From NCBI GenBank assembly GCA_946536145.1, contig CAMNEA010000001.1:93107-157106 (forward strand): DNA of 64,000 nt, in the 5' to 3' direction. Position numbers and translations under genes: made by a program. The stretch is from an uncultured Butyrivibrio sp. Its GTDB lineage: Bacteria; Bacillota; Clostridia; Lachnospirales; Lachnospiraceae. Within the stretch, counting starts at the first letter, position 1; each line of letters starts with the position of its first letter. Below are positions 24,952 to 34,403 of the stretch, one piece after another. Under the pieces are notes generated by a model. That model was not told where the DNA came from. It ran no database searches and was given only the letters and a program-made list of their open reading frames with translations.

Positions 24952-27417
24952 TTACTGCCCCAATAATGCGTCAACTTTTTCATTGATGTGCTCAACGATG
25001 CGGGCTACTATATCTGAATAGACTCTTACCCCGAACCTGTTCACTGAGTTGTCAAAATCAGATTGGTCAGTAATGAAGTCTGTTACATTGATGGCTTTTA
25101 CAGCAGGGTTATCTGCTGCGAAGTCGTATATGATCTGGCTGAGTTCGCTATGAAGCTCAGCCAGTTTTTTGTCGTCTTCAGTCCCTCCCTCAAAGGGAAT
25201 TTCAGAACCCAACAGTAGGATGATTGTCGGGGCGCCGGGCGTGTTGCAGCAAAGACTGTCAAGTGTATTGAACAGCTCTGCCAACATTCCGTCGCTGTCA
25301 GACTCCCAGGAGGTATAGCTGTACTGCAGCAGGCTGTATATTATGATATGATAGCTGACGCTGTACAATTTCGTTGGTAAAACCGGCCTTACCTGGGCTG
25401 AAGGGGCTTCTTTGCACAGTAGTGCCATATTGTCGTATTCGCTGGTGATTTCTCCTCCTACAAGGTAATCTTCTATGGAGTGGATGTCACTGCTCCCTTT
25501 AAGAAGAATCCTGATATTGTGCTGTTTGTCAGAAATAACATCAGATGCATTGGGTTCTATCTGTTTTATCCATGGCACAGATATATCTTTCTGCAGGGTG
25601 GTACATACCGGACCAACAGCTATTATATCAGGACTGCCAATGCTGTTGTAGACATATTGTTCTATGCCCATGCCTGTGACAAACCAGGAAAAAGCGAAAG
25701 CATAAAATTTCTGCTCGCGCTGGTTGAAGCAGTAGAAGCCGATAATTCCGTAATCTGTATACTTGTCTCTTGCCGTAATGCAGGCACAGTCGTTCCAGTC
25801 ATTGGAAAGAAGCCGTATGAGATGTGGCCTGTCATAAGCTGCTTTGATATAATCAGTCAGACTGTGTTCGCTCAGGATTTCCAGAATTCTGTCAATATTG
25901 TCATAACAGTTTTTTACTATTGTTACGGTTATGCCGCTGTCTTCAAGAAAGCTGTCATAAGAATCAAAACTCTTTGAAATATTATATTTCTCTTCGAATA
26001 TATTAAGTCTTGCAGCATTTATGTGCCCCGGGTCCGTTGCACGCAGGCGACCATAGTGCGCTGTTAAATAAGGGATTATAGTGGGAGCAGCATTTAACAT
26101 ATTGGGGATCATGAAAAAGGCGTTTCCCCTGAAGCCCGGGTCGCTGCTTAAGAGCAGAATACTTTCGTTTTTTATGCCATAAGCTCTGACCCTGGCTTTA
26201 AAATTATCATATTTATATACAGAGCTCATTATTCCCCAGTTTGCCCAAAGATTGGCAACAGTGGCGTTGTAATCATGATCATCCCATATCACAAGCCGTA
26301 CATTGTCAAAGGGGAAGGTGTCGTACTCATGTAAACGACTGATCTCAACAGCACCGGGACGACATTTGGTGGCAATTAACTGTCTATCATTGTCTGTCAG
26401 TGTTTCAAGGTAGTTTTCATCGACTATCAGAAGATCAAAAGTGTTGTCATCGCAGACAAAATTCATATCCGTTACGTCATGGAAGATGGTTTCGGTTTTT
26501 TTGGATATGTTGTAAAGGACATTGTTATTCTCAATGCCGATGACGTCTGAATTTGGATAAAGACTTCTTATTGCTTTTAATTCTGCTCCCAGTCCTGATC
26601 CCAGCTGTAATACATTGAAACTGTCAGATCTGCCAAATGGTATTTGTGACATGACTGCGCCGCAAGGGTATACATAGTCAAGTATGTCAAAATCATATTT
26701 TTGGATAAAGAGCTCATGATGTTCAAAAGAAAGCCTATTGGTACCGGTTTTAACAAAGCTGGCGCTCCCTACATGATAAATAAAACTGTCTCTGGAAAGC
26801 ATCAGTCTGTAGCCGAGCTTTAGGATATCAATTGACAGTGCATCATCTTCATAATAGCCCGGGGCAAAATCTTCATCAAAACCTCCGACGGCGTCCCATA
26901 CATTTCGTCTTACGAGCATGGCAAAACCATTAAGGCGTACTTTCTCAAGACGTCTGTCAGCTTCCGGAATCTGAATACCTTCACCGAATCGGATATAATC
27001 TTCGGTAGATGGGAATTCCACATCTATCTGCTGTCTGTTTCCGGCATAATTTCCCATGGCGCCCACTGCACCAATGTCATCAGCACTATAGAGCGTATCA
27101 ATCATACGGGGAAGAGCTGTGGAAGTTATTACAGTGTCGTTGTTTAAAAAAAATACATCAGCATCTTCGAATTCTGTACCTTTAGTTGCTCTTACTGCCT
27201 GGTTGCAGGCAGGGCCAAACCCGATATTCACATCATTCTGAATTAAAAGAATATCCGGCTGCTGTGAAAGCCAGTCAGCAATGCCGTCCGTAGAGGCATT
27301 ATCAACTACTGAAATCAGATATGTTCCCGGAGTGACTTTTTCACGTATGCTCTGGATACATTCCTGCATATATCGTTTTGCATTGTAGGATACGATAGCA
27401 ATTACAGTTTTTTGCAT
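24952..27417 (-). CDS. GT2 / methyltransferase-like / FkbH-like fusion with decayed HAD motif
   Basis: This 821-residue fusion carries a GT2 glycosyltransferase (1-245; VIAIVSYNAKRYMQECIQSI, VVDNASTDG, FLNNDTV), a methyltransferase-like Rossmann domain (about 265-345; VLQLGSGLGAELKAIRSLYP), a HAD-like domain (about 365-470), a GNAT-like domain of FkbH type (about 540-640; NDWNDCACITARDKY) and a C-terminal alpha/beta domain that may be SGNH-like. It is a paralogue of the divergent gene at 27527 but lacks that protein's N-terminal domain. Its HAD motif reads WDDHDYN instead of WDLDDT, so the second catalytic Asp is lost and the HAD part is probably inactive. TAATGGAG precedes the ATG. Confidence 0.82.
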   Translation of the reverse strand: MQKTVIAIVSYNAKRYMQECIQSIREKVTPGTYLISVVDNASTDGIADWLSQQPDILLIQNDVNIGFGPACNQAVRATKGTEFEDADVFFLNNDTVITSTALPRMIDTLYSADDIGAVGAMGNYAGNRQQIDVEFPSTEDYIRFGEGIQIPEADRRLEKVRLNGFAMLVRRNVWDAVGGFDEDFAPGYYEDDALSIDILKLGYRLMLSRDSFIYHVGSASFVKTGTNRLSFEHHELFIQKYDFDILDYVYPCGAVMSQIPFGRSDSFNVLQLGSGLGAELKAIRSLYPNSDVIGIENNNVLYNISKKTETIFHDVTDMNFVCDDNTFDLLIVDENYLETLTDNDRQLIATKCRPGAVEISRLHEYDTFPFDNVRLVIWDDHDYNATVANLWANWGIMSSVYKYDNFKARVRAYGIKNESILLLSSDPGFRGNAFFMIPNMLNAAPTIIPYLTAHYGRLRATDPGHINAARLNIFEEKYNISKSFDSYDSFLEDSGITVTIVKNCYDNIDRILEILSEHSLTDYIKAAYDRPHLIRLLSNDWNDCACITARDKYTDYGIIGFYCFNQREQKFYAFAFSWFVTGMGIEQYVYNSIGSPDIIAVGPVCTTLQKDISVPWIKQIEPNASDVISDKQHNIRILLKGSSDIHSIEDYLVGGEITSEYDNMALLCKEAPSAQVRPVLPTKLYSVSYHIIIYSLLQYSYTSWESDSDGMLAELFNTLDSLCCNTPGAPTIILLLGSEIPFEGGTEDDKKLAELHSELSQIIYDFAADNPAVKAINVTDFITDQSDFDNSVNRFGVRVYSDIVARIVEHINEKVDALLGQ

Positions 27418-27437
27418 ATTAAAACTCCATTAACAGA

Positions 27438-27466
27438 ATGACGTAAAAAAAAAGTTGATGTATAAT
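27438..27466 (+). promoter_or_regulatory. Sigma-A-type promoter in a divergent intergenic region
   Basis: ATGACG (27438-27443), 17 bp, TATAAT (27461-27466) lies in the 109-bp gap between the divergent paralogues and would drive the + strand gene at 27527. Confidence 0.5.
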
Positions 27467-27526
27467 TAGTATATCAGATTTTCTGCGTTTTTGAGACATT
27501 TGGGTTCAATGAATGAGAGGAATAAA

Positions 27527-30500
27527 ATGGGATCAGATAAACACTTTGATGTTCTTATAGTTGTGACTCCTGCTGATTGCGAAAGAGTATTGGCACTGTA
27601 TCCAAGGTTAGTGGATAATTTCCAATATGGAAACCTTATGTTTATCGGCACTCCAAAGGTTGGAGAAATCGTAAGAAACAGTGCTATAAGAGATCGTACC
27701 GGATGGGTGGACGAAAATGAAATAGTTGCCTTTGATGACGTTCATGTCTGTATGACAAAAAAACTTGAGCCGCTTCTTAATGGTGAGCCTCTTCCCAGGG
27801 GCGTGACAGGCTGGTACTATCAGCAGTTCTTAAAAATGCAGTATTCCGCAATATGTAAGGATGAATATTACATGGTTTGGGATGGGGACACTATTCCCTG
27901 TAGAAATATTAATATGTTTAGTCCTGAGACCGGGCAGCCCTATTTTGATCTTAAGCATGAATATCATCCTGAGTATTTTGAGACAATGGGTAAGATCCTT
28001 CCGGGATTCGGCAAAGTGATTGAGAGATCTTTCATCTCTGAACATATGTTGTTCAGGTGCGATATTATGAGAGGGCTGATCGCTGAGATTGAAAAGAATC
28101 AAAATATTGAAGGAGCAAGATTTTGGGAGAAGATTATCAATTCAATAGAACCTGAAAAGATTTATGATTCAGCGTTTAGTGAGTTTGAGACATATGGAAC
28201 TTTTGTGGCTTTACGGTACCCATCGGTGTATAGGCTTAGGGAATGGCATTCCTTCAGGTTGGGGGCATCGTTCTTTGATATGAGCACCATATGCGAGAGG
28301 GATTTCAAGTGGCTGGGGGTGGATTTCGATGCTATCTCATTTGAGAAGGGTCAAAGTGTAATAGAAGAGAATAAGGGATATTTTGATAACCCTGAAGTCC
28401 AGCAGAAAATTTCTGCAAAAAAGCTTCTGCAGGCTGCGCAGATGGAGTATAAGGATGGATATAAAGAAGTATGGGAGGATGACCTGACACTGACTGGCGG
28501 CGCTAATGTCAGAACAGGGGGATATAACCAGAGTCAGGGCAATGATACCAAGACGTTGATTGTTGTGGTTTCCTATAATTCCATTCATCTGATGAAAAAT
28601 AATATAGAGAGCATCAGGGAAGTACTGACACCTGACACATACAAGATTGTGGTTGTTGACAACGCCTCCACAGATGGAGTTGACAAGTGGCTCGCAGATC
28701 AGAAAGATATCATTTTTATCAGGAATGAAGAGAATATTGGTTTTGGACCTGCATGTAACCAGGCAGTTAAGGCAAGTATCGGAACAGAGTATGAGACGGC
28801 AGATGTATTTCTTTTGAACAACGATACCAGACTTGTGTTTGATGCGCTATATTTTTTGAGACAGAGTCTTTATTCTGCAGACGACATTGGTGCAGTTGGG
28901 AGTGTTTCAAATTATGCAGGTAATAAACAGCAGATAGATGTAACTTTTGATACGGTTGAAGAGTACATCAAATTTGGTGAAAAAAATAACGTGCCAATGG
29001 CGGGAGCTTATCTTGAAAGAGTGAGGCTCTCAGGATTTGCAATGCTTATAAAGAGAAGTGTCTGGGATGAAATTGGAGGTTTTGATGAAGATTTTGCACC
29101 GGGATACTTCGAAGATGATGCGCTGTCCATGGAGATACTAAAGAGAGGATACAGACTGGAGCTGGTACGTAACAGCTTTATATACCATGCGGGCAGCCAG
29201 AGTTTCATAAAGACTGATTATCAGACTCTTCTTGAGGATCATCATAAGCTGTTTGTACAAAAGTATGGTTTTGATATTTTGAAATATGCTTATGCCAGCG
29301 GGACGGCTATTTCTCAGATACCTTTTGGCCCTTCAGACAGATTTGCAGTGCTTCATTATGGCTGCGGGCTTGGCGCAGAGCTAAAGGCAATAAGAAGCCT
29401 GTTCCCTTACGCTGAGGTATATGGTGTTGAGAAAAACAACAAACTATTTAATATCGTAAAGAAAACGGAAAAGGCTTTTGGCAGCCTGGATGAACTTATT
29501 GAGTTTTTTGACAGACCTTATTTCAATGTCATTATCATTGATAAAGAGGTACTTCAAGGGATGGACGATACTGAGAGTATGGTGCTTTCCGGTCTATTAA
29601 TGCCTAATCCATCAGTTATAACAAAAGACAATAGTTATGAGGTATTTCCGTACGAGAGTATAAAGCTGATTATCTGGGATCTGGATGATACATTTTGGCA
29701 GGGAATTTTGAGTGAGGGAGAAGTCATTATGCCTCTCTCCAATGCAGACCTTGTGAAGAGCATCACCGACCATGGAGTTGTGAACAGTATTTCTTCAAAA
29801 AATGATGAAGAGCCGGCTATGGATGAGATTTCCAAAGGAGGCGTATCAGACCAGTTTGTATTTAACAATATAAACTGGGAAGACAAGGGCCCTCAGATTG
29901 CGGCAAAAATTAAGGCTATGGGACTTAGGGCTGAGAATGTATTGTTTATTGACGATAATCCACGGAATCTGGAAGAGGCCAGATTCCATTCAGAAGGCCT
30001 TATGATTGCGGGACCTGATATTATACCGTATCTGACTACCTACTATGCAAAGACAATACCAACCGATAAGGAACACAAGAGACTGAAGCAGTATAAATTA
30101 CTTGAGAAAAAGAATGCAGCAGAGGTAATGAGTTCTTCTAAAGAGGAGTTCCTTAAGGAGAGTGATATAAAAATCACCATAAACAGGAACTGCCTGGAAA
30201 ATATAGACAGGATATGTGAACTTGTAGCAAGAAGCAATCAGCTCAATTATACCAAGAACAGGGATCCCAAGGATTTACTTGTAAGATTTATTACCAACGA
30301 CTGGAATGACTGTGCATATATCAGTGCGAGAGATAAATTCGGGGATTATGGAATAATAGGTTTTTATTGCTTTAATACCAGAGAAAAAATAATGGAACAT
30401 TTCCTGTTTTCGTGCAGAGTGCTTGGAATGGGGATAGAACAGTATGTGTACAATAAGCTGGGATGCCCTGAATTTGAGATAAAAGAACCGGTTTCAGTCA

Positions 30501-31363
30501 AATTGGAGAAAAACAGATTGGTTGACTGGATAACGGAAGATACCGAAACGGAGATCAAACATGATCAAATCGCTGATAAGAGAGTACGTGTTCTCCTTAA
30601 AGGCCCTTGCGATCTGAGTGCTGTGGAGCCATATCTAACAGGCGGAAGTATAACTACGGAATTTAACTATGTTGATGACAGGGGAGTGATAGTCACCGGA
30701 CAGAATCATACGATGAATATCTGGCAAAAGATGCACCTTGGCGATGAGGGTATAGACAGGCTTGTGAGGGAAGTGCCATTTATTTCTAAAGGTGATTTTG
30801 AGACGAAGCTTTTTGATGAAGAATACCATGTAATATGTATCAGTATGTTGACTGATCTGGCAGTAGGTTTATATCAGAATAAAAAAACAGGTGAGTATGT
30901 AGCTTTTTCAAATCGGAATGCAGACCTGACTGATCCGGCAAATACTGAAGGTTTTATAAGCGGGACGCTGCAAAACCATGGATTTGAATTCACAAAGGAG
31001 ATTATTGAAAAATTTGCTTCTGAGTGGACGTTTGCTGGTTATACGCCTATAGATCTGCTTATGAGAAATCTTGACTACATTTATGATAATGTAAAAGGAA
31101 AGCCAGTAATAATTCTGATTCTTGGCAGCGAGAAAGACTATGAAGGCTACAGTCCTGAATTTGACGGCCTCGGTGAAATACATAGGGATTATAATCCTAT
31201 ACTTACTGAGTTTACCGAAGATCACGAGAGAATGCGTGTAATAAATGTTACAGATTTCATTAACTCTCAGGAAGACTTTGAAGACTCCATCAATCATTTT
31301 TGCAGGAATGTATATTATAAGATTGCCGGTGAGATCTGCAGATACATCAATGAGTTGGTATAG
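27527..31363 (+). CDS. Giant DUF6492 / GT2 / methyltransferase-like / FkbH-like fusion
   Basis: With 1278 residues this is the largest protein in the window. Domains: a DUF6492-like putative glycosyltransferase (1-300; HFDVLIVVTPADCERVL, YMVWDGDTIP), GT2 (about 338-600; LIVVVSYNSIHLMKNNIESI, VVDNASTDG, LLNNDT), a methyltransferase-like Rossmann domain (about 605-690), an FkbH-type HAD domain (about 715-830; IIWDLDDTFWQG with both Asp present, VLFIDDNPRN), a GNAT-like domain (about 900-1000; NDWNDCAYISARDKFGDYGI) and a C-terminal alpha/beta domain (about 1060-1278). FkbH proteins load a three-carbon glyceryl unit onto carriers, so a glyceryl or related acyl group might be added to the glycan. 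AGAGG 8 bp before ATG 27527 sets the start. Confidence 0.82.
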   Translation: MGSDKHFDVLIVVTPADCERVLALYPRLVDNFQYGNLMFIGTPKVGEIVRNSAIRDRTGWVDENEIVAFDDVHVCMTKKLEPLLNGEPLPRGVTGWYYQQFLKMQYSAICKDEYYMVWDGDTIPCRNINMFSPETGQPYFDLKHEYHPEYFETMGKILPGFGKVIERSFISEHMLFRCDIMRGLIAEIEKNQNIEGARFWEKIINSIEPEKIYDSAFSEFETYGTFVALRYPSVYRLREWHSFRLGASFFDMSTICERDFKWLGVDFDAISFEKGQSVIEENKGYFDNPEVQQKISAKKLLQAAQMEYKDGYKEVWEDDLTLTGGANVRTGGYNQSQGNDTKTLIVVVSYNSIHLMKNNIESIREVLTPDTYKIVVVDNASTDGVDKWLADQKDIIFIRNEENIGFGPACNQAVKASIGTEYETADVFLLNNDTRLVFDALYFLRQSLYSADDIGAVGSVSNYAGNKQQIDVTFDTVEEYIKFGEKNNVPMAGAYLERVRLSGFAMLIKRSVWDEIGGFDEDFAPGYFEDDALSMEILKRGYRLELVRNSFIYHAGSQSFIKTDYQTLLEDHHKLFVQKYGFDILKYAYASGTAISQIPFGPSDRFAVLHYGCGLGAELKAIRSLFPYAEVYGVEKNNKLFNIVKKTEKAFGSLDELIEFFDRPYFNVIIIDKEVLQGMDDTESMVLSGLLMPNPSVITKDNSYEVFPYESIKLIIWDLDDTFWQGILSEGEVIMPLSNADLVKSITDHGVVNSISSKNDEEPAMDEISKGGVSDQFVFNNINWEDKGPQIAAKIKAMGLRAENVLFIDDNPRNLEEARFHSEGLMIAGPDIIPYLTTYYAKTIPTDKEHKRLKQYKLLEKKNAAEVMSSSKEEFLKESDIKITINRNCLENIDRICELVARSNQLNYTKNRDPKDLLVRFITNDWNDCAYISARDKFGDYGIIGFYCFNTREKIMEHFLFSCRVLGMGIEQYVYNKLGCPEFEIKEPVSVKLEKNRLVDWITEDTETEIKHDQIADKRVRVLLKGPCDLSAVEPYLTGGSITTEFNYVDDRGVIVTGQNHTMNIWQKMHLGDEGIDRLVREVPFISKGDFETKLFDEEYHVICISMLTDLAVGLYQNKKTGEYVAFSNRNADLTDPANTEGFISGTLQNHGFEFTKEIIEKFASEWTFAGYTPIDLLMRNLDYIYDNVKGKPVIILILGSEKDYEGYSPEFDGLGEIHRDYNPILTEFTEDHERMRVINVTDFINSQEDFEDSINHFCRNVYYKIAGEICRYINELV

Positions 31364-31383
31364 GGACAATATGAGGTATAGAA

Positions 31384-32271
31384 ATGAGATGCTTGGTATT
31401 TTGTGATGCTCTTCATGACGTATATTTAAATCTTATTGTAAAATACGCAAATCCGGAATTAGAGATTGTAAAAGCTTATTATTTTGGTGATGAGTTTCAA
31501 AGCTCATCTGGAATCAGGCTGTTTCCGCTTGATACGATCGTTAATAAAGAGAGTTTTGATGCTGCAGTCATTTTTTTTCAGGAGACATCACTGCTTAGAC
31601 AGATTATTTCAAAGGTGTATGGGAATTATTTTCAATACTCTGTATTTGATCTTGACTCATTTTCGAGTGTATGCCTGTCCGGAGCCGGACAGCTTGAATT
31701 ATTGCGGCTGGACACACAATACAAGTGTCCGTCTGACCATCATTTTATCTGTGGTGATTTTTCATATTATGTTTCGCTGGATGTAAAAGATGAAATAAAT
31801 GATGGCAGTGTTAAAGTAAGGGTCGGAAAGTTCTGTAGTATAGGCCCGGGTATCAGTTTTTTACTAGGTGTTGAACATAGAACTGACTGGGGAACCATGT
31901 ATCCTTTTAACAGATTACTGGCAAGAGAGTGTGAAAACACATCAAGCGTAGCTTCAAAGGGGGATATAGTCATAGGTAATGACGTCTGGATTGGAGCAAA
32001 TGCAACAATCCTATCCGGGGTAAGTATTGGTGATGGCTGCATTGTGGGAAGTAATACAGTGGTGAGTAAATCAGTTGAGCCATACAGCATAATAGTTGGG
32101 AATCCCGGAAGGGTAGCTAAAAGACGTTTTTCTTCTGATAAGATAGATATGCTTAGTGAAATGAAATGGTGGGATTGGGATTACCAGAGACTTTTTGATG
32201 CATTGGATATCATTCAAAGTGAGAATGTGGAGGCGCTTTATTCCTATTGGAAAAGTAGTGAGGAAGAATAA
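31384..32271 (+). CDS. Hexapeptide-repeat acetyltransferase (XAT type)
   Basis: The C-terminal two thirds form a left-handed beta helix of the xenobiotic/CatB acetyltransferase type. Hexapeptides run through KVRVGKFCSIGPGISF and GDIVIGNDVWIGANATILSG to GCIVGSNTVVSKSV, with GVEHRTDW supplying the likely catalytic His. Such enzymes O- or N-acetylate sugars using acetyl-CoA. The N-terminal 110 residues are a separate alpha/beta domain that resembles a degenerate form of the Rossmann module found elsewhere in this cluster. It directly abuts the licD gene: the next ATG follows the stop codon without a gap. Confidence 0.88.
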   Translation: MRCLVFCDALHDVYLNLIVKYANPELEIVKAYYFGDEFQSSSGIRLFPLDTIVNKESFDAAVIFFQETSLLRQIISKVYGNYFQYSVFDLDSFSSVCLSGAGQLELLRLDTQYKCPSDHHFICGDFSYYVSLDVKDEINDGSVKVRVGKFCSIGPGISFLLGVEHRTDWGTMYPFNRLLARECENTSSVASKGDIVIGNDVWIGANATILSGVSIGDGCIVGSNTVVSKSVEPYSIIVGNPGRVAKRRFSSDKIDMLSEMKWWDWDYQRLFDALDIIQSENVEALYSYWKSSEEE

Positions 32272-33282
32272 ATGATTCAGTTTCCCAATAACTATTTTGA
32301 GAATGAAATACGCTGCAATTTTCATATCACATCTATGATTAAGAAACTCTGGGCATCCCAGATGGAAATTCTGGCATGGATTGATGGTGTATGCCAAAAA
32401 TACGGAATCAGATATATCATTTGCTATGGTTCACTCATTGGTGTTGTTAGACACAAAGGGTACATACCGTGGGATGATGATATTGACATAGGGATGCTTC
32501 GAGAGGATTATCAGAGATTTCTTGAGGTTGTACCGGTGGAACTTCCGCCATATCTTTTTACTAAATCTCTTTTGCCTGGTGCATTTCCTCCTAAAGAGAT
32601 GACCTTCAATGTCAATAATGGCAACAGGCTTGATACATCTCCGGCATTTCTTGAGAGATTTCATGGGTGTCCATATTCAACAGGCATTGATGTTTTTGTA
32701 TTTGATAAGGTGCCGGAAGATCCTCAGGAGTTTGCATATCAGGAGAGACTCATCAGAATGCTCGATAGGATGTTGATGCTTCAGTGGACGGTGGATGACG
32801 GGACTATAAACGGAGAAGATCTGGCAGAATATCAGGCGATAAAACAGGCTGTAAAGGTTGAACTCGATTACACTTTTTCTGAAACAGAGCCGATGGCGAC
32901 ACAGATACTAAGACTTCTTGACCTTGCCTGTGGGCTTTGCGAGGAATGCGAATCAAAGCATGTTGAGAACAGGGAACAGGTAATATATTACGGAGAAAAG
33001 CACTTTATTGTGGATGACTTTACTGATACGATTAAAGTCCCCTTTGAGGGCATTATGGATGTTCCAATTCCAAGGAGATATGATCCGCTACTCAGAGGAA
33101 TATTTGGAAACTATACTATTCCCGTAAAGTTTACTTCCCAGCATAATTATCCAATATACTATAACCAAAGGCTGGATCTGTACAGGGCATACCTTAGTAG
33201 AGGATGGGGCATTCCGGAAGAATTTCTGGAGTACGATGAAAATGGTAAGCTTGTTGTTGATCCAAAGGAACTAAAGATATGA
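32272..33282 (+). CDS. licD: LicD-family phosphotransferase
   Basis: LicD proteins transfer phosphocholine or related phospho-alcohols from CDP-activated donors onto cell-surface sugars. The signature (CYGSLIGVVRHKGYIPWDDD followed by IDIGM, residues about 44-70) has the paired Asp residues of the nucleotidyltransferase-like active site. The 336 residues are longer than Haemophilus LicD and typical for clostridial members. A cytidylyltransferase gene of the IspD/TarI type at 60300 could supply the CDP donor. It overlaps the next gene by 4 bp (ATGA). Confidence 0.88.
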   Translation: MIQFPNNYFENEIRCNFHITSMIKKLWASQMEILAWIDGVCQKYGIRYIICYGSLIGVVRHKGYIPWDDDIDIGMLREDYQRFLEVVPVELPPYLFTKSLLPGAFPPKEMTFNVNNGNRLDTSPAFLERFHGCPYSTGIDVFVFDKVPEDPQEFAYQERLIRMLDRMLMLQWTVDDGTINGEDLAEYQAIKQAVKVELDYTFSETEPMATQILRLLDLACGLCEECESKHVENREQVIYYGEKHFIVDDFTDTIKVPFEGIMDVPIPRRYDPLLRGIFGNYTIPVKFTSQHNYPIYYNQRLDLYRAYLSRGWGIPEEFLEYDENGKLVVDPKELKI

Positions 33283-33647
33283 AGAAGATGTTTTATTACA
33301 CAGATGTACTTCCGTTTCTGGCGAGAGGGAAAGATGCTATTGATAAGCTTTCCAGAAATCTGGAAACCTTTCATGATGCGTCAGGAGATATAAAACTGGT
33401 GTGGCATCCGTGGTCAGGCACTGACAAATATCTTGAAAGAAACAATTCATCGGTAAGAATCAGATATAACGAAATCGTCAGAAAATTTTCGGAAGAAGGA
33501 TGGGGTGAGCTTGATCTGTCAGATACATTTGGTGATGCAAAGAAGGTACTCCTGTCCTGTGATGCGTATTATGGCGATGTGAGCGATCTGATATATGAAG
33601 CGCAGAATGCAAAGATACCAGTGATGATACAGAATATTGACGTTTGA
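33279..33647 (+). CDS. Small protein resembling the C-terminus of a CDP-glycerol transferase-like protein
   Basis: This is a 122-residue protein. The second half (KVLLSCDAYYGDVSDLIYEA followed by KIPVMIQNIDV) resembles the C-terminal donor-binding end of CDP-glycerol glycerophosphotransferase-like proteins, where AYYGD-x-S and PVMIQN are recurring segments. VWHPWSG in the first half fits the same fold. The N-terminal acceptor lobe is missing, so this is either a natural short form or a remnant that kept its start. The ATG overlaps licD by 4 bp, which argues that it is translated. Function is unknown. Confidence 0.62.
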   Translation: MKKMFYYTDVLPFLARGKDAIDKLSRNLETFHDASGDIKLVWHPWSGTDKYLERNNSSVRIRYNEIVRKFSEEGWGELDLSDTFGDAKKVLLSCDAYYGDVSDLIYEAQNAKIPVMIQNIDV

Positions 33648-33664
33648 GATAAGAGGAAAATGTT

Positions 33665-34381
33665 ATGACCAATACTTTTTCGCTATGTGCATCCATGATG
33701 TGCGCTGATTTTGGGAACCTTGAACGAGAAGTAAAGGAGCTTGAGGCAGCAGGAATAGATTCTTTTCATATAGACATAATGGATGGTCGCTATGTCCAGA
33801 ATTTTGCTATGTCCCTGTATGATATGACTGTCATTGCAAAGCTTAGTAGAAGGCCTCTTGATGTTCACCTTATGATAGAGCATCCCCGCAACAACATAGA
33901 TATGTTTTTGGCTCATTTAAGACCCGGGGATACAGTATATATCCACCCTGAGGCTGAGTATCATCCATCAGCAACCCTGCAGAAAATAAGTGAAGCGGGT
34001 ATGTACCCCGGCATTGCTATAAATCCAGGAACCAGCGTGGAAACGATAAAGGAGATGCTCCGCATTGTTGACAGTGTACTAGTTATGGCGGTCAATCCGG
34101 GAAATGCCAGCCAGGTATTTCTGCCATTTGTTCATGAGAAGGTGGAAACTCTTCTTGAACTTAGAAAACAAATGGGATTTAAACTGTTTTGGGATGGTGC
34201 ATGTGGAAAAGAACGTATTGAGGAATTCGCTCCACAGGGAATTGACGGGTTTGTGCTGGGTACGACTCTTCTTTTTGGCAAGAAAACAAGTTATGAGGAG
34301 ATTATCAAGACTACCAGAAAGATGGATTTCTCATATCTTGATAATGAAAAGACTGCAGCATGTGATGATTATAAGAGCTAA
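33665..34381 (+). CDS. Ribulose-phosphate 3-epimerase family protein
   Basis: This TIM-barrel epimerase of 238 residues interconverts pentulose or hexulose phosphates at C3. Family motifs are clear: SMMCADFGNLEREV, HIDIMDGRYVQNF, DVHLMIEHP, AINPGTS and VMAVNPG. The usual glycine-rich GFGGQ after VNPG is replaced by NASQ, and the DGG of the phosphate site reads WDGACG, so the substrate may differ from ribulose 5-phosphate. In this context it probably makes a precursor for a sugar or polyol on the glycan rather than serving the pentose phosphate pathway. AGAGG lies upstream of the ATG. Confidence 0.85.
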   Translation: MTNTFSLCASMMCADFGNLEREVKELEAAGIDSFHIDIMDGRYVQNFAMSLYDMTVIAKLSRRPLDVHLMIEHPRNNIDMFLAHLRPGDTVYIHPEAEYHPSATLQKISEAGMYPGIAINPGTSVETIKEMLRIVDSVLVMAVNPGNASQVFLPFVHEKVETLLELRKQMGFKLFWDGACGKERIEEFAPQGIDGFVLGTTLLFGKKTSYEEIIKTTRKMDFSYLDNEKTAACDDYKS

Positions 34382-34403
34382 AGAACTTAGGCGAGGTGAT
34401 CAA

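Noticed and set aside
33279..33647. A pseudogene of CDP-glycerol transferase
   Set aside because: The start codon, the overlap with licD and an intact frame argue for a translated small protein, so it is listed as a gene.
34104..34403. A long N-terminal extension of the cupin protein
   Set aside because: It lies in another frame of the epimerase gene and a good ribosome binding site stands before ATG 34404.
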